A stretch of 49,022 nt of DNA from an uncultured Oscillospiraceae bacterium (GTDB lineage: Bacteria; Bacillota; Clostridia; Oscillospirales; Oscillospiraceae), in the NCBI GenBank assembly GCA_900757415.1, contig CAAENU010000065.1:1-49022 (forward strand), given 5' to 3'. Position 1 is the first letter of the stretch; each line of letters begins with the position of its first letter. Positions 1-7,466 of the stretch are shown one piece after another. The translations under genes were made by a program, and so were the position numbers. The notes beneath the pieces were generated by a model. It saw only the letters and a program-made list of their open reading frames with translations, was not told the origin of the DNA and did no database searches.

Positions 1-21
1 CTGAATTGCCGTTCCATGAAA

Positions 22-54
22 ATCCCGCGCGGGCCAAAAGGCCCGCGCGGGATT
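22..54 (-). terminator. Intrinsic terminator after cysS
   Basis: A perfect GC-rich inverted repeat (AATCCCGCGCGGGCC, 4-base loop, then its complement) lies about 70 bases beyond the cysS stop codon. Read on the minus strand it is followed by ATTTTC, so it can end the cysS transcript. The U-run is short. Confidence 0.7.
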
Positions 55-121
55 TCGTCTGTCAAAAGCTTGACGGGATCGATCCGCCGCCCGTTATGGC
101 GGCAAACCGTTAAGATCGTTT

Positions 122-1570
122 TTATACGCGCTTCCACTTGGCGCCGCCGGGTACATCGGTGACCTCGATGCCCTGCGCCTTCAGCTCATCGCGGATGCGG
201 TCAGCCTCGGCAAAGTTCTTGGCCTTCTTGGCGTCGGCGCGGGCGCGGATCAGCGCCTCCACCGCGGCGTCCTCCTGACCATCCTCGCTGATGACGGTGA
301 AGCCGCCTGCCGCAGGCGCGGCCGCTGCCTGCTTGCTGCGCAGCTCCGCCGCCTTTTCCAGCAGCTTCAGTCCCAGCACGCTGTCAAAGCTGTCCAGCAG
401 CGCCAGTTTGGTCTTGTCGTTGGTCTTGGCCTTCAGCACGTCGTACAGCACCGTCACGCCCATGGAGGTGTTCAGATCGTTGTCCATAGCTTTCATGAAC
501 TTGGCCTTGTACTCATCAAAGGCCGCCTGCTCCACCTCGCCCTCATCCTTCAGCGCGGCGATCTTGCTCAGCAGCTTCTGATAGGCCACGGTGGCGTTGT
601 CCAGATTCTCCCAGCTGAACAGCAATCCCTTGCGGTAGTGGCTCTGCAGGCAGAAGAAGCGGTAGGCCAGCGGGTCATACCCCTTCTCCTCCAGCAGGGA
701 AACAGTCAGAAATTCGCCCTTGGACTTGGACATCTTGCCGTGGTCGGTGTTCAGGTGGGCCACATGGAACCACTGGGGGCACCAGGGATGGCCCAGATAG
801 CTCTCCGACTGGGCGATCTCGTTGGTGTGATGGGGGAAAGCGTTGTCCACGCCGCCGCAGTGCAGATCCAGATACTCGCCGTTATACTTCATGGAGATGC
901 CGGAGCATTCGATGTGCCAGCCGGGATAACCCACGCCCCAGGGGGAATCCCACTTCAGGGCCTGATCTTCAAACTTGGACTTGGTGAACCACAGCACAAA
1001 GTCGTTGCGGTTGCGCTTGTTGGTGTCCTCCTCCACGCCCTCGCGGACACCCACGGCCAGATCCTCTTCGTTGTGGTCGTTGAAGATATAGTAGCGCTGG
1101 AGCTTGCTGGTGTCAAAATAGATGTTGCCGCCCGCCTCATAGGCATAGCCGGTGTCCAGCAGCTTGGTGATGATCTTGATGTAGTCGTCGATCAGACCGG
1201 TGGCAGGCTGTACCACGTCGGGGCGCTTGATGTTCAGCTTGCGGCAGTCCTCGAAAAATGCGTCGGTGTAGTACTTGGCGATCTCCATCACGGTTTTGTG
1301 CTCCCGCTTGGCGCCCTTGAGCATTTTGTCCTCCCCCTCGTCGGCGTCGGAGGTCAGATGGCCCACGTCGGTGATGTTCATCACCCGGTTCACGTCGTAG
1401 CCTGCGTAGCGCAGATACTTTTCCAGCACGTCCTCCATGATGTAGGAGCGCAGGTTGCCGATGTGGGCAAAATGATACACCGTGGGGCCGCAGGTGTACA
1501 TTTCCACATGGCCGGGGGTGTGGGTGGTGAATTCAGCCTTCTTGTGGGTGGCGGAGTTATACAGATACAT
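122..1570 (-). CDS. cysS: Cysteine--tRNA ligase
   Basis: Cytoplasmic class I aminoacyl-tRNA synthetase that charges tRNA-Cys with cysteine. The 482-residue product has the family's usual length. Visible hallmarks are Cys27 in CGPTVY (zinc ligand), the HIGN signature at residues 36-39, ECSGISM and FPHHTNE for zinc and cysteine recognition, and the KMSKSKG signature near residue 280. The ATG is preceded by AAGGAGAAACCGCT, a good ribosome binding site. The C-terminus carries an Ala/Gly-rich linker and then the usual helical anticodon-binding tail. The gene is monocistronic, transcribed from a T-box leader to its right and closed by a strong hairpin on its left. Confidence 0.97.
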   Translation of the reverse strand: MYLYNSATHKKAEFTTHTPGHVEMYTCGPTVYHFAHIGNLRSYIMEDVLEKYLRYAGYDVNRVMNITDVGHLTSDADEGEDKMLKGAKREHKTVMEIAKYYTDAFFEDCRKLNIKRPDVVQPATGLIDDYIKIITKLLDTGYAYEAGGNIYFDTSKLQRYYIFNDHNEEDLAVGVREGVEEDTNKRNRNDFVLWFTKSKFEDQALKWDSPWGVGYPGWHIECSGISMKYNGEYLDLHCGGVDNAFPHHTNEIAQSESYLGHPWCPQWFHVAHLNTDHGKMSKSKGEFLTVSLLEEKGYDPLAYRFFCLQSHYRKGLLFSWENLDNATVAYQKLLSKIAALKDEGEVEQAAFDEYKAKFMKAMDNDLNTSMGVTVLYDVLKAKTNDKTKLALLDSFDSVLGLKLLEKAAELRSKQAAAAPAAGGFTVISEDGQEDAAVEALIRARADAKKAKNFAEADRIRDELKAQGIEVTDVPGGAKWKRV

Positions 1571-1693
1571 AGCGGTTTCTCCTTCATATGGTTAATTTGA
1601 TTTATGCCGTAAAAAGCCTGACAGCGCTCACCGGCCGAAGTCGGTGGAGATTTCAGCCGTTTTTGCCGGGAAATCGAAGATTTTCGGCAATGC

Positions 1694-1975
1694 AAAAAAC
1701 GCCTCCCATACCCACCGGTATGAGAGGCGAAGTTCTTTCGCGGTTCCACTCTCGTTTATCACTCAACTTCGGCCTGTAACGGCGGCCAGCCGGAGGGAGT
1801 CCTGATCCCCCGCGCTCCCGGATGCACTTTCTGTCCGCAGCGGGTAAGGAGCTTTCAGCCGCCGGCTCCTTTTCTCTATCCCCGTGGGATGGACATACTC
1901 TTTCCGATCATCGCGCTATGCAGTTGCGGTCTTTCTGCCATAAACGAAAGGCCCTTGCGGCCGATCAATGGCATA
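1694..1975 (-). promoter_or_regulatory. Cysteine-specific T-box leader of cysS
   Basis: On the minus strand the leader contains the conserved T-box core AGTGGAACCGCG (1739-1750), followed by a terminator hairpin built on GCCTCTCATACC/GGTATGGGAGGC (1701-1728) and a run of six U (1694-1699). The tRNA-binding bulge reads UGGA, complementary to U73-CCA, which fits tRNA-Cys because that tRNA has U as discriminator. A UGC triplet at 1824-1826 (minus strand AAAGTGCATC) is a plausible Cys specifier codon. Known T-box biology: uncharged tRNA-Cys stabilises the antiterminator and lets transcription reach cysS. Stem boundaries are approximate. Confidence 0.9.
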
Positions 1976-1979
1976 GCTT

Positions 1980-2009
1980 ATTGTAGCAGACGCCCGGCGG
2001 TTTTGTCAA
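1980..2009 (-). promoter_or_regulatory. Sigma-A promoter for the T-box/cysS transcript
   Basis: Minus strand TTGACA, 18-base spacer, TACAAT. The position puts the transcription start at the 5' edge of the T-box leader. Confidence 0.7.
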
Positions 2010-2024
2010 GCATCCGCCGCGATT

Positions 2025-2453
2025 TCAGCTCCTTCCGCGGATCTCCGCGCCGCACTTGGGACAGGTAATCACGATCTTTCCCTTGCCCGCCGGCACGCGG
2101 CATACGGTTTTGCACTTGGGACAGGTGAAATACTTGTGCTCCCGATCCATCCGCTGCTGTCTGCCGCTGGCGAAGCGCCGCTTAACGGGCCACCAGATCT
2201 TCTGCAAAAAGGCGGCGTTTTCCGCCCGCCGCTTTTCCAGATTTCGGGAAAACACCCGCCACAGCGCCCAGATGGCCAGCGCCGTGGCGGCAAAGCCGAT
2301 AATACCGGATACGATCCCGCTTTTTTTGATCAGCATACCCGCCAGATCCAGCAGGATGGCGCCCCAGATCATGCACACGCCCAGCTGATCCGCGCCGTTG
2401 CGCCCATACATGAACCGGCTCAGCGCATTGCGCAGCCGTTGAAAGAAACTCAT
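2025..2453 (-). CDS. Small membrane protein with C-terminal zinc ribbon
   Basis: A 142-residue protein of unknown function. The N-terminal third holds two hydrophobic segments (about residues 25-43 and 48-67), then a basic linker (about 72-105). The C-terminus has a CPKC-X16-CPKC zinc-ribbon pattern, CPKCKTVCRVP followed by ITCPKCGAE, probably cytoplasmic. Start: ATG after a weak GAGGCGGAACT Shine-Dalgarno-like stretch. It stands alone between the cysS leader and rpe. Similar small two-TM/zinc-ribbon proteins are common in Clostridia without assigned roles. The ORF looks real because the ribbon motif is well formed. Confidence 0.75.
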   Translation of the reverse strand: MSFFQRLRNALSRFMYGRNGADQLGVCMIWGAILLDLAGMLIKKSGIVSGIIGFAATALAIWALWRVFSRNLEKRRAENAAFLQKIWWPVKRRFASGRQQRMDREHKYFTCPKCKTVCRVPAGKGKIVITCPKCGAEIRGRS

Positions 2454-2596
2454 AGTTCCGCCTCGTTTTTCCAGTGTGGTGTTATTACAATGTGCTATTC
2501 TAGCGGAAAATACAGCAAAGGTAAAGAGCGCGGCGGGAAAATTAACAAATTGGACAAATATTTGTGTATCCTGACGGAGAAGAGGCCAACTCTTTG

Positions 2597-2625
2597 TTGC
2601 AATCCTACGGGGAAATTGCTATAAT
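2597..2625 (+). promoter_or_regulatory. Sigma-A promoter upstream of rpe
   Basis: TTGCAA, 17-base spacer, TATAAT. The predicted start near 2632 leaves a leader of about 170 bases before rpe. Confidence 0.7.
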
Positions 2626-2631
2626 AAATCA

Positions 2632-2803
2632 GTTAAAGCGCACATTGGGAGCCGGCGGGAAACGCCCCGTCGGCCCCCTATCTGAAAAGCGGCGCGCGTC
2701 CCACCCGGGCAGGGAAGCGCTGCGCGGAAAAGCGCGGGCCACGCGCCGCTTACAGTATCATATGCCGCGCCGCCGTGATCGGTGCGGTGAAAGGAGTCCC
2801 GTT
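2632..2803 (+). other. Structured 5' leader of rpe
   Basis: The leader folds strongly on inspection. GCCGGCGGG (2651-2659) pairs with CCCGTCGGC (2666-2674). AAGCGGCGCG starting at 2687 pairs with the complementary ACGCGCCGCTT (2741-2751), enclosing further GC-rich helices such as GCGCT/AGCGC. There is no poly-U tract, so it is not an ordinary terminator. The rpe ribosome binding site AAAGGAG (2790-2796) lies just after the structure. It does not match a riboswitch class I recognise. It could be a translational regulator, an RNA-processing signal or a separate small RNA. Confidence 0.45.
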
Positions 2804-3448
2804 ATGATCAAGATCGCCCCCTCCATCCTCTCCGCGGACTTTGCCAATCTCCAGCGCGATATTGAGAAGATCGCCACCGCCGACTATGTGCATGTGGACG
2901 TGATGGACGGCCTGTTCGTGCCTAATATCTCCATCGGTATCCCGGTGGTCAAGTCCATCCGTCCCACCACGTCTCTGCCGCTGGATGTCCACCTGATGAT
3001 CCAGCGTCCCATCCGCTATGTGGATCAGTTCTGTGATGCCGGCGGGGATATTGTCACCTGCCATGTGGAGGCGGACAGCGAGGAAAATATTCTCGCCGCA
3101 CTGGATAAGATCCACGCCAAGGGTAAAAAGGCCGGCGTGGTGGTCAAGCCCAGGACCCCCGCCAGCGCTGTACTGCCCTTTATTGACCGCTGCGACATCA
3201 TTCTGGTCATGACGGTGGAGCCGGGCTTCGGCGGCCAGAAATTCATGGCCGACATGATGCCCAAGGTGCAGACGATCCGCGGCTATATCGACGCCATGAA
3301 CCCCGCCTGCGAGCTGGAAGTAGACGGCGGCGTGGACGCCGATACCTGCCGTCAGTGCATTCACGCCGGTGCTAACGTGCTGGTGGCCGGCAGCGCCGTG
3401 TACAAGGCCTCGGATATCCCCGGCCGCATCCGGGAACTGAGAGGTTGA
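2804..3448 (+). CDS. rpe: Ribulose-phosphate 3-epimerase
   Basis: Interconverts D-ribulose 5-phosphate and D-xylulose 5-phosphate in the cytoplasmic non-oxidative pentose phosphate pathway, supplying ribose phosphate for PRPP. The start chosen is ATG 2804 after AAAGGAG, giving 214 residues, the family norm. The reading frame is open further upstream, but that part lies in the structured leader and lacks homology. TIM-barrel signatures: IAPSILSADFANL at the N-terminus, HVDVMDG (metal-binding His/Asp), DVHLMI, VMTVEPGFGGQKF and EVDGGVD (catalytic Asp). recR follows after 4 bases, so the two are probably cotranscribed. Confidence 0.96.
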   Translation: MIKIAPSILSADFANLQRDIEKIATADYVHVDVMDGLFVPNISIGIPVVKSIRPTTSLPLDVHLMIQRPIRYVDQFCDAGGDIVTCHVEADSEENILAALDKIHAKGKKAGVVVKPRTPASAVLPFIDRCDIILVMTVEPGFGGQKFMADMMPKVQTIRGYIDAMNPACELEVDGGVDADTCRQCIHAGANVLVAGSAVYKASDIPGRIRELRG

Positions 3449-3452
3449 CCCT

Positions 3453-4052
3453 ATGGAATTTTTTCCCGCGCCCCTTGAAAAGCTGGTGGAGCAGTTTGCC
3501 CGCCTGCCGGGCATCGGCGGCAAATCCGCCCAGCGTCTGGCCTTCCATGTGCTGAATCTGCCCATGGACGAGGCGCAGGCCTTTGCCGACGCCATCGTGG
3601 ACGCCAAGCGCAGCGTCACGCTGTGCCCCGTGTGCCGCAACCTGACGGCGGGCGGCCTGTGCCCCATCTGTGCCGATCCCCGCCGGGACGAGACGATCAT
3701 CTGCGTGGTGGCCGATCCTCGTGACGTGCTGGCCATCGAGCGCAGCCGCGAGTTCAATGGCCGCTACCATGTGCTTCACGGCGTCCTGTCCCCCATGAAC
3801 CATGTGGGGCCGGACGATCTTCAGATCAAGTCCCTGCTGGACCGGGTGGCGCAGGGCAATATCGCCGAGGTCATCATGGCCACCAACCCTGATACCGAGG
3901 GGGAGGCCACCGCCCTCTATATCGCCCGGCTTTTAAAGTCCTTCGGCGTAAAGGTCACCCGCCTTGCTTACGGTATTCCGGTGGGCGGCCATCTGGAATT
4001 TGCTGATGATGCCACGCTGATGCGGGCGTTGGAAGGACGGCGTGAGCTATGA
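3453..4052 (+). CDS. recR: Recombination mediator RecR
   Basis: Works with RecO (and RecF) to load RecA on gapped DNA. The 199-residue length is standard. Order of parts: helix-hairpin-helix region LPGIGGKSAQRLAFH (about 16-30), a four-cysteine zinc finger CPVC...CPIC (about 57-75), then a Toprim domain beginning ICVVADPRDVLAIE, and the C-terminal Walker-like segment ending in GIPVGGHLEFADD. It sits 4 bases after rpe and its stop overlaps the start of apbE, implying one transcript. Many Clostridia place recR after dnaX and yaaK instead, so this neighbourhood differs from the common one. Confidence 0.96.
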   Translation: MEFFPAPLEKLVEQFARLPGIGGKSAQRLAFHVLNLPMDEAQAFADAIVDAKRSVTLCPVCRNLTAGGLCPICADPRRDETIICVVADPRDVLAIERSREFNGRYHVLHGVLSPMNHVGPDDLQIKSLLDRVAQGNIAEVIMATNPDTEGEATALYIARLLKSFGVKVTRLAYGIPVGGHLEFADDATLMRALEGRREL

Positions 4053-5077
4053 AGCGCCTGACCTGCCTTGTGCTGGCCTGCCTGCTGGCGCTGTCCCTCG
4101 CCGCCTGCGGCGCGCCCGAAACCGAAACGCTGGACATCTTCGCCATGGACACCTATATGTCGCTGGTGGCCATCGGCGACGGCGGCGCGGAGGTGCTGCA
4201 AGCGTGCTCCGCCCGGATCAACGCTCTGGAGCAGAAGCTCAGCCGCACCATTGAGACCAGCGACGTCTCCCGCCTGAACGCCGACGGCAGCGCCCTGCTG
4301 GACGCCGACACGGCGGCGCTGCTGGACGCCGCTTTGCAGTACAGCGCCGAGACGAACGGCGCCTTTGACGTGACCATTGCGCCGCTGGTGGCGCTGTGGG
4401 GCATCACTACCGACAGTCCCCGCGTCCCCTCGCAGGAGGAGATCGATGCGCTGCTGCCGCTGGTGGGCAGCGAGCATGTCCGGCTCAGCGGCGCCACCGC
4501 CGCGCTGGACGAGGGGTGTGCCATCGATCTGGGCGGCATCGGCAAAGGCTATGCCTCCGATGAGACGGCGGCTCTGTTTTCCGAAAGCGGCATCTCCGGC
4601 GGCTTTGTCAGTCTTGGCGGCAACGTGTATGTCCATGGCATCACCGCCGAGGGCAAGCCTTGGAACGTAGCCATTCAGGACCCCCGGAATACCGAGGATT
4701 ACGCCTGTACCCTGCGCCTGACGGACGCCTTTGTGGTGACCTCCGGCGGCTATCAGCGCAACTTTACCGCGCCTGACGGCACGGTGTACCAGCATATCAT
4801 CGACCCCGCCACCGGCTATCCGGTGGATAACGGACTTTTAAGTGTCTCCATCGTGACCCGCCGCGATAGCGGCGGCACCGGCACCATGGCCGACGCCTAT
4901 TCCACCGCCCTGTATGTGATGGGCGAGGAGGCCGCCGTGGACTTCTGGCGGCAGCAGGGAAGCTTCGACATGGTGCTGGTGACGGAGGATGGGCGCGTGC
5001 TCTACACGCCCGGCCTGTCGGATTGCTTCAATCAAACGGAGGGAAGCGGCTATGACTACCAACTCCTCGCGGCCTGA
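4049..5077 (+). CDS. apbE: FAD:protein FMN transferase (ApbE lipoprotein)
   Basis: Transfers FMN from FAD to a Thr/Ser of target proteins, usually extracytoplasmic redox proteins. The product is 342 residues with a lipoprotein signal peptide (hydrophobic run, then LAAC; lipidated Cys20), so it acts on the outer face of the membrane. Family signatures: DLGGIGKGYASDE, SLGGNVYVHG, VVTSGGYQRNF, HIIDPATGYPVDNGL and the Mg-binding ADAYSTALYVMG. ATG 4049 overlaps the recR stop by four bases. Downstream lie a NusG-domain-II protein and a Gx-type membrane protein, the usual companions in flavinylation/extracellular electron transfer loci. No FMN-binding-domain substrate protein is present in the window. 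Confidence 0.93.
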   Translation: MKRLTCLVLACLLALSLAACGAPETETLDIFAMDTYMSLVAIGDGGAEVLQACSARINALEQKLSRTIETSDVSRLNADGSALLDADTAALLDAALQYSAETNGAFDVTIAPLVALWGITTDSPRVPSQEEIDALLPLVGSEHVRLSGATAALDEGCAIDLGGIGKGYASDETAALFSESGISGGFVSLGGNVYVHGITAEGKPWNVAIQDPRNTEDYACTLRLTDAFVVTSGGYQRNFTAPDGTVYQHIIDPATGYPVDNGLLSVSIVTRRDSGGTGTMADAYSTALYVMGEEAAVDFWRQQGSFDMVLVTEDGRVLYTPGLSDCFNQTEGSGYDYQLLAA

Positions 5078-5456
5078 ATTGAAATTCAACCGCTATGACG
5101 CCGTGGTGGCGGTTGTGGTGGCGCTGTTGGCGGTGGCCGCCGCGCTGTGGTTCTGCCTGCCCCGCGCGCAGACGGGCGATCTGACGGTGGTGATCTCCGT
5201 CGGCGGACAGGAAGCGCAGCGTACCGGACTGAAGGACTTTGCTCCGACGACCCTTTCCCATAACGGCTATACCCTGACCGTTGCCGCCGATGGAGACAGC
5301 GTGTGGATCGCCAGCAGCGACTGTCCCACGCAGGACTGCGTTCATACCGGCCATATCCGCCGCGGCGGCCAGTCCATCGTCTGCCTTCCTGCGCAGGTGG
5401 TGGTGTATCTGGAGGGCGCCGCCTCGCCGGACGCGCCTGACGTGATCGTGGGGTGA
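5052..5456 (+). CDS. NusG domain II-containing membrane-anchored protein
   Basis: A 134-residue protein with a single N-terminal transmembrane segment (about residues 17-36) followed by an extracytoplasmic NusG-domain-II fold. It keeps the cysteine pattern SDCPTQDCVHTG and IVCLPAQVVV typical of the stand-alone family. The start chosen is ATG 5052, after GGAGGGAAGCGGCT, overlapping the end of apbE by 26 bases. The longer upstream frame is the apbE shadow. Members co-occur with apbE and Gx-transporter proteins and have been linked to EetA-like roles in flavin-dependent extracellular electron transfer. That functional link is from gene neighbourhood, not from this sequence alone. Confidence 0.85.
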   Translation: MTTNSSRPELKFNRYDAVVAVVVALLAVAAALWFCLPRAQTGDLTVVISVGGQEAQRTGLKDFAPTTLSHNGYTLTVAADGDSVWIASSDCPTQDCVHTGHIRRGGQSIVCLPAQVVVYLEGAASPDAPDVIVG

Positions 5457-5983
5457 GCGCCGTGAAAAAGATGCAATGGACAACGAAAAATCTGGCCCTG
5501 TGCGCCGTGCTCACGGCGCTGGCGCTGGGATTGAGCACGCTGGAGAACCTCTTTCCCGTGTCGCTGCTGGTGCCGCTGCCGGGCGTCAAGCTGGGATTGG
5601 CCAATATTGTCACCGTGTTCGCCCTCTATGAGCTGGGGGCGGCCCCGGCGCTGGTGATCCTGCTGGCCCGCTGCCTTTTGGGCGGCCTCTTTGCCGGCAA
5701 TGTGTCGGCGCTGCTCTTCTCCTTGCTGGGCGGCTTTACCGCCATGGCAGTGATGATCGGCCTGAAGCGCTGCCGCCGCCTGAGCATTTACGGTGTGTCC
5801 ATCGGCGGCGCGGCGGCTCATAACGTGGGGCAGATGGCGGCGGCGGTCATCACGCTGGGCAATACCATGGTGCTGGGTTATCTGCCCTTTCTGCTGGCGG
5901 TATCCCTTGTTACCGGAACGCTGACAGGCTTCGTGTCGGCGCTGCTTTTCCGGGCCATGGCCCATGTCAGGCTGTCAAAATAA
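5453..5983 (+). CDS. Gx transporter family protein (heptaprenyl diphosphate synthase component I-like)
   Basis: An integral membrane protein of about 175 residues with roughly five hydrophobic helices. It matches the family annotated either as Gx transporter or as heptaprenyl diphosphate synthase component I: LCAVLTALALGLSTLE near the N-terminus, then LLVPLPGVKLGLANIV and AHNVGQMAAA. The GTG at 5453 overlaps the previous stop. GTG 5462 is an equally possible start. Members resemble ECF-type substrate-binding components, and EetB of extracellular electron transfer loci belongs to this type. The cluster apbE/NusG-II/Gx is translationally coupled, suggesting the three products act together at the membrane. 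Confidence 0.85.
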   Translation: MSAVKKMQWTTKNLALCAVLTALALGLSTLENLFPVSLLVPLPGVKLGLANIVTVFALYELGAAPALVILLARCLLGGLFAGNVSALLFSLLGGFTAMAVMIGLKRCRRLSIYGVSIGGAAAHNVGQMAAAVITLGNTMVLGYLPFLLAVSLVTGTLTGFVSALLFRAMAHVRLSK

Positions 5984-6053
5984 AGGACGGTGTATTTTAC
6001 CATACGGCCCACATCGGTCCACCCAATTTACTCCCTGTCAGGAGGAAGCTATA

Positions 6054-7106
6054 ATGGATAAAAAAGATAAGATTATTTTGCAGCAGCTGGATGTGATCCG
6101 CTCCATGACGGAAAACAGCATGAAGCGGATGAACAGCGACTTCTGGGGCGCGCCTGCCGCCCCGCAGAAGTCTGCCGCTCCCGCCGCGCCCAAGGCGCCT
6201 GCCGGCAGCGGGGAAGAGGGGAAGAAGGCCGCCGTATCCACCGGCCAGCAGGAGGCGGAACCCAAGGAAGAGCTGCCGCCTCCTGAGAAGCTGGAGGATC
6301 TGCTGGCGGAGCTGGATACCTATATCGGCCTTGACGTTGTCAAGGAGGAGGTGCGCAGCCTCATCAACATGGTGCAGGTCTATAAGCTGCGCCGCGAGCA
6401 TGATCTGCCCACCACCGACATGTCGCTTCATATGGTGTTCACCGGCAACCCCGGCACCGGCAAAACCATGATGGCCCGCATGATGGCCCGGATCTACCGC
6501 AGCCTCGGCATTCTGTCCAAGGGGCAGCTGGTGGAGGTGGACCGCAGCGGTCTTGTGGCCGGCTATGTGGGGCAGACGGCGCTGAAAACCCAGAAGGTCA
6601 TTGAAAAGGCGATGGGCGGCGTACTCTTCATCGACGAGGCCTACGCCCTCAACGGCAAGTCGGAGAACGACTTCGGCCAGGAGGCCATTGACACCGTGCT
6701 CAAGGCCATGGAGGATCACCGGGACGATCTGGTGGTGATCGTGGCGGGCTATACCGACCTGATGGAGAAGTTCATCCACTCCAATCCCGGCCTTGAGAGC
6801 CGCTTTAACCGCTTTTTGCTCTTCCCCGACTACACGGTGGACGAGATGATGGCCATCTTCAAGATGCGCTGCGGCAAGGGCTATGTGCTGACGCCGGAGG
6901 CCGAGCCGCTGGTGCGGGACTATATCGCCGAGGAGAGCGCCGCCGGCGACAGCTTTGGCAACGCCCGCGGCGTGCGGAATATTTTCGAGCATATTCTGGT
7001 GGCCCAGAATAACCGCCTTGCCAAAATGGAAAACGTCACCCGGGACGACCTGATGGCGCTGACGGCGGACGATGTGCTCCATGCCCGCGGCAAGCTGGAC
7101 GAATAA
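6054..7106 (+). CDS. AAA family ATPase, CbbX/SpoVK type
   Basis: A 350-residue cytoplasmic ATPase. The N-terminal 85 residues are low-complexity and Ala/Pro/Glu-rich, then a single AAA domain of the CbbX/SpoVK class follows: LDTYIGLDVVKEEVRSLINM, Walker A GNPGTGKT, Walker B VLFIDEAYAL, sensor-1 VIVAGY, arginine-finger region GLESRFNRF and sensor-2 FGNARGVRNIFE. ATG 6054 follows AGGAGGAAGCT. The reading frame extends upstream to 5964 but without similarity. Relatives include Bacillus SpoVK (spore maturation) and Rubisco activase CbbX. No Rubisco is present here, so a sporulation or protein-remodelling role is more likely. Confidence 0.88.
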   Translation: MDKKDKIILQQLDVIRSMTENSMKRMNSDFWGAPAAPQKSAAPAAPKAPAGSGEEGKKAAVSTGQQEAEPKEELPPPEKLEDLLAELDTYIGLDVVKEEVRSLINMVQVYKLRREHDLPTTDMSLHMVFTGNPGTGKTMMARMMARIYRSLGILSKGQLVEVDRSGLVAGYVGQTALKTQKVIEKAMGGVLFIDEAYALNGKSENDFGQEAIDTVLKAMEDHRDDLVVIVAGYTDLMEKFIHSNPGLESRFNRFLLFPDYTVDEMMAIFKMRCGKGYVLTPEAEPLVRDYIAEESAAGDSFGNARGVRNIFEHILVAQNNRLAKMENVTRDDLMALTADDVLHARGKLDE

Positions 7107-7149
7107 AAGGCCGGGCCTTAGCGGGCGGTATCCCGCCTTTTGACAGCCG

Positions 7150-7176
7150 AAAAACGGGGAGGCACAGCCTCCCCGT
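7150..7176. terminator. Terminator-like hairpin
   Basis: ACGGGGAGGC (7154-7163) and GCCTCCCCGT (7167-7176) form a perfect 10-bp stem. The U-run is on the minus-strand side (AAAAA before the stem on plus), so it is strongest as a minus-strand terminator. On plus it may still end the AAA ATPase transcript weakly. Confidence 0.5.
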
Positions 7177-7238
7177 CTGGGTATCGCACTCATTTTGTGA
7201 AAAATTTGTAAAACTTCTGCCTGCCTGCTGAAAAGTGC

Positions 7239-7267
7239 TTGCATTTCCCGCGGCGCTTTGCTATACT
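7239..7267 (+). promoter_or_regulatory. Promoter for the riboswitch/P-type ATPase transcript
   Basis: TTGCAT, 17-base spacer, TATACT. It lies about 20 bases upstream of the riboswitch aptamer. Confidence 0.7.
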
Positions 7268-7284
7268 GTCGGTCGAAGTGAATA

Positions 7285-7424
7285 TCCTATGTTTTTCATG
7301 GGGGAGTAGTTGCGCGCCTGCGGGCGTGAGTTAAGTCAACATACATGGCGGCAGCGTCTGGCTTAGCTTTTCACAGCGAGACTCATGTGCAGTATTTTCT
7401 GTGCATGGATGTCTCGCTTTTTTG
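7285..7424 (+). promoter_or_regulatory. yybP-ykoY (Mn2+) riboswitch with terminator
   Basis: The region contains the family's signature GGGGAGTAG (7301-7309), a GC-rich hairpin TGCGCGCCTGCGGGCG, then GTCAACATACATGGCGGCAG and CTGGCTTAGC as the second conserved loop side. It is followed by an expression platform in which AGCGAGAC (7375-7382) pairs with GTCTCGCT (7411-7418), with TTTTTT to 7424. Known members of this class bind Mn2+ and switch on Mn2+ exporters. The platform here is a transcription terminator expected to be disrupted when metal is bound. Confidence 0.88.
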
Positions 7425-7466
7425 TGTTTACGGGTAAAATACCGGTCAATAGGAGGAGTTGTCATC

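Noticed and set aside
2564..2803. In-frame N-terminal extension of rpe.
   Set aside because: It spans the promoter and the structured leader and has no homology to epimerases. ATG 2804 has the ribosome binding site and matches the family N-terminus.
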